This document shows, piece by piece, positions 54,375-62,038 of a stretch of DNA of 64,000 bases. The number at the start of each line of letters is the position of its first letter. Position 1 is the first letter of the stretch. The DNA lies in the NCBI GenBank assembly GCA_018238155.1, contig JABCTZ010000022.1, forward strand, positions 56,385 to 120,384, written 5' to 3'. The notes beneath the pieces were generated by a model. That model was not told the DNA's origin. It made no database searches and saw only the letters and a program-made list of their open reading frames with translations. Made by a program: the position numbers and the translations under genes. Source of the DNA: Candidatus Heimdallarchaeota archaeon (GTDB taxonomy: Archaea > Asgardarchaeota > Heimdallarchaeia > JABLTI01).

Positions 54375-55115
54375 TCAAATAACGCAACAATATGCGAATT
54401 TTTTTAGCATTTGTCCTAAACTATATTGTAGAAAATGCCTCCGACGAATGGTATCTAGTTCATTTGCGGACAGCTGTAGTTTCTCGTTTATCAACCATTT
54501 CGTTGCTTTTCTTGCAGTTTCAATTGGCTTGTCATGCCAAAAATTTTTAACATGAAATTCCCATGGTTTGAATTCATTCGGATAGAGAGAATCAATAGCT
54601 AAAAACGGAGAACTATTATAGAGAGTTTGTAACATCCCCCCTAACCCAAATTTCTTAAATGTGTCATAATTTATCATATCAGGAATTTTTTCTTTAGTAA
54701 TACCTAACTCGTTTATAATATAGTTAATTGCATCATGTGATCGCTTCTTTCCTACATCACCACTCCAGATACCTGTCATACCTTTTGAAAACTGCCAAGG
54801 TTTAAATTTTCCCAGGTAAGTATAGTCTAATGCTTTAAAATAAGATGAATCAAAATGCTCTACTAATAAACGAAATAATCCTATATCATGAAATATTTTT
54901 GCATTGATTTTCTTTGGTACTTCATCAAAACTCAATTGTAAATGATCTTCTATGAGATATTTTAATGCAATTCTTGAATGTTCTTTACCATTTGCACATC
55001 GTCAAAAACCATAGGGGAGAATGAAGTTTTTGTTGTTCAGTTTTGACTTGATTAATAGTCTAACTTCTTCTTCTGAAAGATTAACTAATCGCTCTATAGA
55101 ATTCTTTATTGTCAT
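54375..55115 (-). pseudogene. PWEF-repeat protein interrupted by TGA in place of Trp
   Basis: ATG 55113-55115 has AGGAGA at ideal spacing. It reads MTIKNSIERLVNLSEEEVRL and reaches PYGF followed by TGA (55002-55004). The same frame then continues through ANGKEHSRIALKYLIEDHLQL and several repeats of the type FKPWQF, SSPFLAIDSLYPNEFKPWEF. In this repeat family PxGFW is usual, so TGA stands where TGG is expected. The C-terminus also ends abruptly in the middle of a repeat. The remaining frame from ATG 54935 lacks the first unit. Decayed gene of unknown function. Confidence 0.6.
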
Positions 55116-55309
55116 GTTATATTCTCCTGTTTTCTTGTTTAATTTTCCTCAAATTCAATTTGATTTTTTGCTTGAGACTTTTATCGCACTCTCAAAGTTA
55201 TCTCTAGAATTTTAAATTTAAAGATACAAAAAAAGCAATTCATAGCAAAAATAACATTATTATACGTGATACCGAACATATCACATCTAATTGATTGGGA
55301 TGACGCAGT

Positions 55310-55993
55310 ATGCAAACCAGGGATGAAATTTTAGCTAAATTAGCAGAAGACAAACACGCATATTGCTCAGCAAATTTATCCGGAGCAGATCTTAGTGGCG
55401 GCTCTTTGGAAAATGTTGATTTCTTTGATACTGATTTGACGAATGCTAATCTTGAAGGAGCTATTTTAGATGGAGCTTGTCTTGATGCAGCTGTCCTTGA
55501 AGGAGCAAATCTTACAAAAGCTTCTTTGAAGAAAACGAAACTAGAATCGGCAAACCTTCAAAAAGCCAATTTAACTGAAGCTGATTTCTTTGAAGCACTC
55601 CTACCTGATGCCCGATTGGATGAAGCGATTGTTGAAAAAACAAACTTTAGCAAATGCGACATGGAAAATTGTTCATTTTATGAAGCAAAAGGGAAAGGAA
55701 CAAAATTTAATTATTCAAAACTCTATCTTGCGAGTTTAGATTATAGTGATTTATCTGAAGCGGATTTTACTTTTTGTAATCTTCAATTCGCTTCTTTTCG
55801 CGAAGCATCACTTGTTGGAGCGGTTATGAAAAAAGCTCTTCTGAAAGAAGCACGACTAATCAAAACAAATCTCGAAAATGCAGATCTATCGGGAGCTATT
55901 TTGGAGGGCGCTGATTTACAAGGCGCAAATATAAAGGGTACTATTTTCACAGGTGCGAGAATGAAAGGAATTAAAAATAAACCTTCTGCATAA
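55310..55993 (+). CDS. Pentapeptide-repeat protein
   Basis: 227 residues, nearly all in A(D/N)LxX repeats (ANLSGADLSGGS, ANLEGAILDGA, ADLSGAILEGADLQGANIKG). They form a right-handed quadrilateral beta-helix, with no other domain apart from ~15 N-terminal residues. Some members mimic DNA and protect gyrase, but many have no known role. No membrane segment. Followed by a small helical-protein gene on the same strand. Confidence 0.88.
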   Translation: MQTRDEILAKLAEDKHAYCSANLSGADLSGGSLENVDFFDTDLTNANLEGAILDGACLDAAVLEGANLTKASLKKTKLESANLQKANLTEADFFEALLPDARLDEAIVEKTNFSKCDMENCSFYEAKGKGTKFNYSKLYLASLDYSDLSEADFTFCNLQFASFREASLVGAVMKKALLKEARLIKTNLENADLSGAILEGADLQGANIKGTIFTGARMKGIKNKPSA

Positions 55994-56116
55994 CGCTTCA
56001 CTTGTTATCTTCACATAAAAAGAGTCTTTTTTGCTATTTTTTTTCAGAGAAAACGTTTTTGTAGTAAAAGGACAATATAGTTACTTATACCGACAATATT
56101 CAACGAGTGTTTAGAA

Positions 56117-56626
56117 ATGAGTGAATTTGAATATATTAAAATGTTGGAGCAAATTAGAAATGAACGAAATCAAAAGCAACGCGAAGAGCTTTTTGATTTC
56201 ATTGGTGAAAACGGTGATGATCGATTCGTTGAACCATTAACAGAACTTCTTAGAACAAATGACAACCCAAAATTAAGATCTTCATTGTATACTACATTCT
56301 CAAAAATAGGCACCGAATTAGCTGAACAAGCTATCCAAACCCAAATTAAAACCAAATTGCCAAAAGATAATGGAAAGAAAATAACAAAGAAATCATGGAA
56401 AGAAGCAGTTGATTTTCTCGAGACTAATTTAGAAGCTAGCTTCATCCGAAAAGTAGAAGGCGTAATTGAATCGGAAGGACGTCTTTGGAGTCGTAAAAAC
56501 AAAGGTGAGATTGGAGTTTATATTCGCAATCTATTACGCAATAATGGTTTTAACTGGGGCGAACAAGCAATGAATATTTACTGGCCATGGCTTATTGAAG
56601 ACGTTTTACAACAACAAAATAAATAA
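56117..56626 (+). CDS. Small protein with HEAT-like helices, unknown function
   Basis: 169 residues. Residues 1-75 have the heptad-like pattern of HEAT repeats (RFVEPLTELLRTNDNPKLRSSLYTTFSKIG). Residues ~85-169 form a second helical domain with conserved-looking aromatic ends (GFNWGEQAMNIYWPWLIEDVL). No catalytic motif. Downstream of the pentapeptide gene with 123 bases between, perhaps one transcript. Confidence 0.6.
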   Translation: MSEFEYIKMLEQIRNERNQKQREELFDFIGENGDDRFVEPLTELLRTNDNPKLRSSLYTTFSKIGTELAEQAIQTQIKTKLPKDNGKKITKKSWKEAVDFLETNLEASFIRKVEGVIESEGRLWSRKNKGEIGVYIRNLLRNNGFNWGEQAMNIYWPWLIEDVLQQQNK

Positions 56627-56669
56627 AAAAAATTAAGTTTGAGAAGATGAAATTCTTCTCTTTTTTCTT

Positions 56670-57035
56670 TTAATCTTCAACCGTTGCTTCCTTTGTAGGA
56701 ATGAACAGAGTTTTTGAAACCTTCACCAAACTGGCTAGGAAAAATGCTGCTGCAACTGGGAAGAGAAATATTGTGATAAATATTAATCTAGTAAAACCTA
56801 ATTCTTCATTACCAAATGAGAGCAAGCCTGCAAAGAAATCCCAAAATTTGAAATAGAGGAAAAATAACGCAAAAGCTCCAAATAACGCTATGAGTCTTAT
56901 AATGTCCCATATTGAAACTCTATCTCGAAATTTCTCTTTATCTTCTTCTTCAAAGTATTCCCATTCTTCTTCTTCTTCTTCCTCATCTTCGATTTCGGTA
57001 TAGTATTCATCGTCATCGTAGTCTTTTGAGCTCAT
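56670..57035 (-). CDS. Small acidic membrane protein
   Basis: 121 residues. The first ~35 are nearly all Asp, Glu and Tyr (YYTEIEDEEEEEEEWEYFEEE), followed by two hydrophobic helices (about 45-67 and 81-104). Similar in design to the product at 989-1666, which has the acidic part between its membrane segments. Function unknown. Divergent from the gene at 57134. Confidence 0.6.
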   Translation of the reverse strand: MSSKDYDDDEYYTEIEDEEEEEEEWEYFEEEDKEKFRDRVSIWDIIRLIALFGAFALFFLYFKFWDFFAGLLSFGNEELGFTRLIFITIFLFPVAAAFFLASLVKVSKTLFIPTKEATVED

Positions 57036-57133
57036 GGTTCTACCTCATGTATCACTATTCTTACAGCAACTCTTGAGTTAATTATCAGTTTAAAAAAGTT
57101 TTTTCTATAAAGGATTTTCTATCTCTTTTAAGA

Positions 57134-57883
57134 TTGGTTTTTAACAAAGTATTTAGTTTATTTAATAAAGTAGTAACACCCTTTACATTGCAAAGAGATA
57201 TTTGGAGAAGATTAGTCTTGTTTGGTTCAAGGAAAAAAAAGAGTCCCTGTAGATTTTGTGATAATAATGTCGAATTTATGAAACAGTATAATGACTATTT
57301 TTGTCCAAAATGCGAGCGTTTTCAATCTGAAGATTCTGTTAAAGAAATAAAGCTTTTGCCAATATTTAAACTAAAAAAGTATAATTTCGCTGCTCAGAAA
57401 TATGCCTATATTATTTATAATTCATTAGGCTCAAGAATCGCTTTTGCAGAAAAAAGAGATGTAACTAAATTTGTCTCAGATAAGAAATACAATATTAGAT
57501 ATTATTTCTTTAATGATATGAAGCGAATTGTTGGCTCAGTGGACGGAAGTTCAGGTGCTGCGAATAAAATATCAGAAGCAAGTTGGAAAATATTTGACTA
57601 TGGTAGAAATTTACGCGCTGAAATAAGACATATATCTGAATCGGATACTTGGCAAATTCTTGATACTAATGGAGAAATAATTGCTTTGAGAGACCCAGAA
57701 GACAATCGCTCATTAAAAAATAAAATGAGACAGTTTACTTTTGTTAATCCTGAAAATCGAGAGGAGGTCTACTTCCAAACTAATAGAAAAGCGGGATTTG
57801 TTTTGCAAATTCTTAGTGATAAACTCGATCCTCATATTGGATGGGGATTTATCGTTGCACTTCATCAAAGAGCCTATGCTTAA
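57134..57883 (+). CDS. Zinc-ribbon protein with beta-rich C-terminal domain
   Basis: 249 residues from TTG 57134. A basic N-terminus, then a zinc ribbon (CRFCDNN ... FCPKCERF, about residues 38-60), then a beta-strand-rich domain (about 75-240) of roughly ten short strands (AAQKYAYIIYNSLGSRIAFAEK, YYFFNDMKRIVGSV). The strand order might fit a LURP/scramblase-like or related barrel, but I cannot name it. Its stop lies next to the end of bud32 on the other strand. Confidence 0.6.
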   Translation: MVFNKVFSLFNKVVTPFTLQRDIWRRLVLFGSRKKKSPCRFCDNNVEFMKQYNDYFCPKCERFQSEDSVKEIKLLPIFKLKKYNFAAQKYAYIIYNSLGSRIAFAEKRDVTKFVSDKKYNIRYYFFNDMKRIVGSVDGSSGAANKISEASWKIFDYGRNLRAEIRHISESDTWQILDTNGEIIALRDPEDNRSLKNKMRQFTFVNPENREEVYFQTNRKAGFVLQILSDKLDPHIGWGFIVALHQRAYA

Positions 57884-57887
57884 ACAA

Positions 57888-58526
57888 TTACACTCTCTTG
57901 GAGTATCTACCTCGAGATGCTATCTCTCTTATTTTTTCTTCTATTTGTCCACCATATTGTGAAGTTTCCTTATATCCTTGAATTATTGCATTCCATGAAT
58001 CTTCGTAGATATCTTGGTGGGTGCTAATGAATGCTCTTTCGAGAAGATATACATCAATTCCAAAATCCTCCAATCTATCAGAAATGTATCCTAACCCAAA
58101 ATCAACAAATATTAGTTCATTATTTTTTGATGAGAGAAGTATATTTGATGTAGTTAAATCCCCGTGAATAATATTAGCGTGATGTAATTTACCTACGTTT
58201 CTTCCGATTTCTTTGCAAATATCAATTATTTTTTTAGTTTTAAAACTTGGTAAAAGATTTTTCAGTTGATCCCCTTCAATTAATTCCATTATAATGGTCG
58301 TTTGAGGGATATCGATTTCATAAATAAAAGGAGTCTTTACACCTGCAAGTGATTTAGCTTTAGCAAGTAATTTTGCTTCATGTATTGTTCTCTGTTTTCG
58401 AAAGTAAAAGTCCAATTCCTTTATTCGATAGGTTTTAGCTATTCGCTGTTTGTAAATAGCAGGTAAATCGAGCCAATCCTTAATGTAAAGTTTTGATTCG
58501 GCTCCACGGAAAGTTTCCTTCAACAA
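57888..58526 (-). CDS. bud32: KEOPS-complex kinase Bud32
   Basis: 212 residues from TTG 58526 (second TTG 58523), with GAGGT upstream. It is a small atypical kinase: GAESKLYI glycine-poor loop, Lys in RIAKTYRI, Glu in TIHEAKLL, catalytic HGDLTTSNILL and metal-binding FVDFGLGYISDR. Bud32 supports the Kae1 threonylcarbamoyl transferase that makes t6A37 in tRNA. In many archaea it is fused to or adjacent to Kae1; Kae1 is not visible here. Downstream end of the Rpb7-Spt4-S24e-S27ae cluster. Confidence 0.93.
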   Translation of the reverse strand: MLKETFRGAESKLYIKDWLDLPAIYKQRIAKTYRIKELDFYFRKQRTIHEAKLLAKAKSLAGVKTPFIYEIDIPQTTIIMELIEGDQLKNLLPSFKTKKIIDICKEIGRNVGKLHHANIIHGDLTTSNILLSSKNNELIFVDFGLGYISDRLEDFGIDVYLLERAFISTHQDIYEDSWNAIIQGYKETSQYGGQIEEKIREIASRGRYSKRV

Positions 58527-58656
58527 AGAATGACCTCATCGCTTTCATTTACTATTTAAAACTAATAAATTAATAGATAAAAATTATTAATTTTCTATTA
58601 TAATCTGAGAATAGGATTAATATCCAAAAGGGTGGGAGGAGAGGGAGGATAATTAT

Positions 58657-58830
58657 TTACTTCCCTTTTTGCTTATATTCTGTATAACCACAACTTCCAC
58701 AAGTTCTTCTGTCTTTGTGCTCAGCAAGGAAAGATCCTTTACATCGAAGGCATTCTTTCTTAACTCGCTGAATACCTGATTTATCTACTTTGTAATATGT
58801 CCAAACTTCTTGATTTTTCTCTTTAGGCAT
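58657..58830 (-). CDS. rps27ae: Ribosomal protein S27ae (eS31)
   Basis: 57 residues, ATG 58828-58830 with GGTGAA upstream, stop TAA 58657-58659. Zinc ribbon with Cys pairs in KKECLRCKG and RRTCGSCGYTEY, plus the WTYYKVD N-terminus of archaeal S27ae. It is the small-subunit protein that in eukaryotes is made as a ubiquitin fusion. Lies between rps24e and bud32 as in most archaea. Confidence 0.93.
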   Translation of the reverse strand: MPKEKNQEVWTYYKVDKSGIQRVKKECLRCKGSFLAEHKDRRTCGSCGYTEYKQKGK

Positions 58831-58861
58831 TAGTATTCACCGTATCTTCTATTCTTCTATT

Positions 58862-59155
58862 TTATTCCTTTTTAGGTGCTGGGGGAATATTTCGTTTGAT
58901 TAAGTGTTCTGGCTCAACAGTTTTTAGTGTTTCTTGTGTTTTGTATGCATGAGCAATTCCAACACTTTTGCGAATACCAGTCAATTGTTCAATTTTTTTG
59001 ATAACAACTAAACTAGCATCATAATTAATCATTGCAGCCAACTTTTCTTTAACCTCTAATCGTTTTGGGGTTTCTGCTTCAGATTCAATCTCAAAGTTAA
59101 CTTCGAGTCGATCTAGAAGCTTGTTGGTGTTTTTATTTACTACTTTTATCTTCAT
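58862..59155 (-). CDS. rps24e: Ribosomal protein S24e (eS24)
   Basis: 97 residues. KIKVVNKNTNKLLDRLEVNFEIES, the conserved TPKRLEVKEKLAAM and VIKKIEQLTGIRKSVGIAHAYKTQE are typical. The start overlaps the end of the dephospho-CoA kinase gene by about 23 bases, so the two are translationally linked. 31 bases before the rps27ae start. Confidence 0.95.
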   Translation of the reverse strand: MKIKVVNKNTNKLLDRLEVNFEIESEAETPKRLEVKEKLAAMINYDASLVVIKKIEQLTGIRKSVGIAHAYKTQETLKTVEPEHLIKRNIPPAPKKE

Positions 59156-59717
59156 TTTTATTAACCTTCATTCGTTCGATAAGCTTTCTAAATTTGAACT
59201 TTATGTCTGCTGTTACTTTAATTAGCACAACCCCTTCATGAGGTTGACCATAAATGATGAAAGCTCCTTCAGGACTTTCAATCACTGCTGGAAATACCAA
59301 TAAATCCTCTTCTCCATCTATAAAAAGAACTATTGGTTCCTTTGATTTATTATTGGAAGAGTCAATTAGTTTTCCTATTTGTTCAGCGATCATTGTCCAT
59401 GATTCAGCTGTTACCATCGCTGGGGGATTTTTCATCTTTATTACTTTTGCGTTTGGAATCAAGATATTTTTGAATTTTCGGCGTAAGTTTTTGCCATCTA
59501 TTATAGAGATATTCGGGATGTAACCTGAATTGATAGCTTTTTGTACACAAAAATCTCCAACGAAAATTGTTAAACGCGGTTTATCACATTCTATTCGTTT
59601 TAATAGGTTCTTTGTTGGTGACTCAGTAATCAATTCTCCTAACGGTTGTTTTAGTTCCTCTCTCATTTCAACAGGTAAGAAATAATCTTGAGATGAGAAA
59701 TTTTTTTCTTTTTTCAT
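59133..59717 (-). CDS. GTP-dependent dephospho-CoA kinase
   Basis: 194 residues from ATG 59717; a TTG at 59729 adds four residues. Archaeal DUF359-type kinase: IFVGDFCVQKAINSG, IPNISIIDGKNLRR, LFIDGEEDLLVFPAVI and YGQPHEGVVLIKV are its motifs. It phosphorylates dephospho-CoA with GTP, the last step of archaeal CoA synthesis. The position between spt4 and rps24e is conserved in archaea. Confidence 0.9.
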   Translation of the reverse strand: MKKEKNFSSQDYFLPVEMREELKQPLGELITESPTKNLLKRIECDKPRLTIFVGDFCVQKAINSGYIPNISIIDGKNLRRKFKNILIPNAKVIKMKNPPAMVTAESWTMIAEQIGKLIDSSNNKSKEPIVLFIDGEEDLLVFPAVIESPEGAFIIYGQPHEGVVLIKVTADIKFKFRKLIERMKVNKNEDKSSK

Positions 59718-59779
59718 AACTAAATTCAACCAGTCAATATTAGAAGAACAAAAAGTGAAACAAGAGTAAAGATAAAAAA

Positions 59780-59965
59780 TTATCTCACTCGTAAGGCGTA
59801 AGTTCCGGGTTTTTTGATATTTAATTTCTTAGCTATTTCAGATTGCTCAGGATTGATTATATGAACTTCTCCGGAATAATCTTTAGAAAAGTTATGAGTT
59901 TTACAATTTGGGCATTGGTTGCCTTCATCAACTATTCTGTGGCAGGTTTTACATGCTTTAGCCAT
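59780..59965 (-). CDS. spt4: Transcription elongation factor Spt4 (RpoE2)
   Basis: 61 residues from ATG 59965 with AAGGTG six bases upstream; the ATG three codons earlier overlaps the Shine-Dalgarno. A four-Cys zinc finger (CKTC and CPNC) and the archaeal motif DYSGEVHIINPEQSEIAKKLNI. Pairs with Spt5 on RNA polymerase to keep it processive. Second gene of the cluster after rpoE1. Confidence 0.93.
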   Translation of the reverse strand: MAKACKTCHRIVDEGNQCPNCKTHNFSKDYSGEVHIINPEQSEIAKKLNIKKPGTYALRVR

Positions 59966-60012
59966 TTTTTGCACCTTATCATACTTTGTTTAATAAATAT
60001 AAATTAATCATT

Positions 60013-60762
60013 CTATTTCTTTTTCGTTGTGGACTTTTTTGTAGTAGATTTCTTTTCGTCAGTCTTCTTTTCAGAAGCTTTCTTAGTGGAAGATTTCTTT
60101 TCATCAGTCTTCTTTTCAGAAGCTTTTGATTTAGATTTAGTTTTTGAATCGGATTTGGTCTTTTTAGCAGCTTTTTCTTTAGTATCTTTGGTCTTTCCAG
60201 CAGGTTTTTTAACTTTTGTTGTAGAGGATTTCTTCCATTCCTCAACCCAACTATCAACACCAAGACCTGCTTGTCTCATTGTTACACCAATTCTTATTTG
60301 AGACTTACCAATGGTTACAGCTATTATTCTAGCTCGTACTCTATCACCAACACTGATTGTCTTCCCACTTTCACGACCCATTAAGGCACCTTGCTTTGCA
60401 CTGTAAGAATAGAAATCATCAGCAACTTGACTAACATGGCATAATGCATCAACACAACCGAGACGTAAAAAGACACCGAAATCAGTAACTTCTACAACAT
60501 CACCAATAATAAATTCCCTGTCCTCGGGAAGATAATTCAAAGTACTAAATATAACATCATAGAAAGCTGATCCATCACCAGGAACCAACCTGCCAGGACC
60601 TATCTCCATGAGATCAACTACAACGATAGTAAGTCCCAATTCTTTACTGATTGTACCTTCGAATGTCTCTCTACAGATTTCTAGTACAACATCTTCAAGG
60701 TCTTCGCCAAATCTCTTTGGGATAACTCTAATTGTATCGCGAACTTCAGCAACGTAGTAAAT
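60013..60762 (-). CDS. rpoE1: DNA-directed RNA polymerase subunit E' (Rpb7) with Lys-rich tail and likely ATT start
   Basis: 249 residues. The N-terminal RNP-like domain (YYVAEVRDTIRVIPKRFGED), ETFEGTISKELGL and the S1/OB domain (EFIIGDVVEVTDFGVFLRLG) are Rpb7. The TTG at 60639 inside the protein would remove 41 conserved residues. Upstream the frame is open to a TAG, but has no ATG, GTG or TTG. An ATT at 60760-60762 sits seven bases after GGAGA and exactly where the family starts. The C-terminal ~60 residues are Lys/Ser/Thr/Glu-rich with a 15-residue tandem repeat (ASEKKTDEKKSSTKK). Rpb7 with Rpb4 forms the polymerase stalk. Confidence 0.85.
   Translation of the reverse strand: MYYVAEVRDTIRVIPKRFGEDLEDVVLEICRETFEGTISKELGLTIVVVDLMEIGPGRLVPGDGSAFYDVIFSTLNYLPEDREFIIGDVVEVTDFGVFLRLGCVDALCHVSQVADDFYSYSAKQGALMGRESGKTISVGDRVRARIIAVTIGKSQIRIGVTMRQAGLGVDSWVEEWKKSSTTKVKKPAGKTKDTKEKAAKKTKSDSKTKSKSKASEKKTDEKKSSTKKASEKKTDEKKSTTKKSTTKKK
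60047..60127 (-). repeat. 45-base tandem repeat coding the Rpb7 tail
   Basis: Two nearly identical stretches start 45 bases apart (around 60047 and 60092), coding for the 15-residue unit. The differences are a few third-base or single-base changes. Simple duplication inside a low-complexity, Lys-rich tail. Confidence 0.6.
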
Positions 60763-60852
60763 TGTTCTGTCTCCTACCGACTTTTTTTGTTGGTTCTTCC
60801 CTGCCTATGCTCCGAGCCTTCTCAATCTTCGAGTTGGATTTCCTCTCTTGAG

Positions 60853-61481
60853 TCAGTTTTGTTCATGGTCAAGGATTAGATGCATCTCAGCACCTCTAGC
60901 ACTTTTGCGGATGCTTTTATTCCTTTGCATTTCTCCGCTACAGATTGCCGATTCTGAGATTGATTTTTTAGTCTTTTGGTTGCTATTTCTATTGATTATT
61001 GTTCCTTTTGTTATTATTATTTTTCCGCTCAGATAGTCATTTATTGCTAAATTTGCCATTAGTAGTAAGTGGTTTCTCAAGCTATTCTGCTCGTAGGTCA
61101 TTGACTCTATTATTCGTTTTAATTCTTTTGAGTTGTAGATGTAATTGTTAGTTTGTATGCGGAATCTTGTCTTTTTTCTATTTCTTCTGCTAATTGTTTG
61201 AATGCTATTTTCCCATTTTGATAGTCATATCTCGTTAAAGTTTTGAAAGGTTTCTTCCTCGTTATGTAAGAAGCTAATCCATCGTAATATCTAATCAAAG
61301 GCAGTAGTTTGTTTTCAGTAGTTGTTCCGTTGTGATGGTTCAAACATGCATTTCTAATTTCTGCATCTTTAATTATTATTTCTTTGAATATCTCGCTTGG
61401 GTGTTTTTCTGTATGCACAAAATCGCGAAGCATTAACGCTATAAGCAATCTTTGTAATTCTTTAGGATAATTTGGTCCCAA
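60853..61481 (-). pseudogene. HD-domain protein remnant, CRISPR type III/I-like
   Basis: From TTG 61481 the frame reads MGPNYPKELQRLLIALMLRD and then AEIRNACLNHHNGTTTENKLLPLIRYYDGLASYITRKKP. The layout HH ... YYDGLAS is that of HD domains in Cas10 or Cas3''. The frame breaks around 61145 and continues in another frame (NYIYNSKELKRIIES) to 60853. It is truncated relative to Cas10, with no palm domain. The start overlaps the stop of the RAMP-like remnant. I assign it tentatively as the debris of a CRISPR-Cas effector operon; a different HD hydrolase is possible. Confidence 0.45.
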
Positions 61482-61820
61482 CCCTTTTCTGATTTTTAGT
61501 TTCCTTCTCTTTTGATCTTGTTCGTATTACTTCTTGTAAGGCTATTTTTTCAAGAACAATTTTTCCTGCGCCATTATTTACCCCCCACCGAACCCTAGTT
61601 CTGGCATAAAGAGAATACTTTGTAATAGGAATCCTAAATCTTCTCGAGATAGTTCTTCTGGTGGTTCTATTTTTAGTGTGAATCGTCCTGCTATATAACG
61701 CTCTCCAAAATCCTGTATTGTTTTCTTAGCAGACCAATTATCGGAAGTTGAGGAATACGCAATTTTCTCATTGATAAAACTGTTAGTGATTAAATATCGA
61801 GAAATTGGAATATTGAGAAG
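61462..61820 (-). pseudogene. RAMP/Cas7-like protein remnant
   Basis: The C-terminal part of a protein: FINEKIAYSSTSDNWSAKKT, then YIAGRFTLKIEPPEELSREDLG, then ELGFGGG and, after a one-base shift in the run of G at 61581-61586, VNNGAGKIVLEKIAL. The Gly-rich GGxxNxGxGK ending fits the last loop of RAMP (Cas7/Csm3/Cmr) proteins. The N-terminal half is missing; the frame ends at a TAA at 61821-61823. The stop at 61462-61464 overlaps the start of the HD remnant. Tentative but protein-like over its entire length. Confidence 0.4.
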
Positions 61821-61935
61821 TTATGGTGTTAGTAAATTACTACTGTATTTTAAATGGGAAAGAACTCAAAATAGATATGACCCAAGAGATGAATTGGAAA
61901 AAATATGTTGTGAGAAACTAGAACAAATTACCTGA
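61699..61935 (+). other. Protein-like remnant on the opposite strand
   Basis: An open frame without start codon runs from 61699 to a TGA at 61933-61935. It ends with ILRSYGVSKLLLYFKWERTQ and DPRDELEKICCEKLEQIT, which looks like real coding sequence. It overlaps the RAMP-like remnant on the minus strand, so at most one of the two is genuine in the overlap (61699-61820). The part from 61820 onward is probably the end of a lost gene. Suggests a rearrangement point near 61.8 kb. Confidence 0.3.
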
Positions 61936-62038
61936 TGTTTAAATGGAAATCAACTTGTAAGAGGAATTTACATTCGTTTTTCCATTTTTTGTTAGAAAAA
62001 GGATTAAGAGAATTTAGAATTCTTTTCTGCATTCTCTT

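Noticed and set aside
55002..55004. Selenocysteine codon
   Set aside because: The TGA stands at a Trp position of the repeat and no hairpin like a SECIS element or redox context is seen.
60853..62038. CRISPR array near the Cas-like remnants
   Set aside because: No regularly spaced direct repeats are present here or elsewhere in the window.
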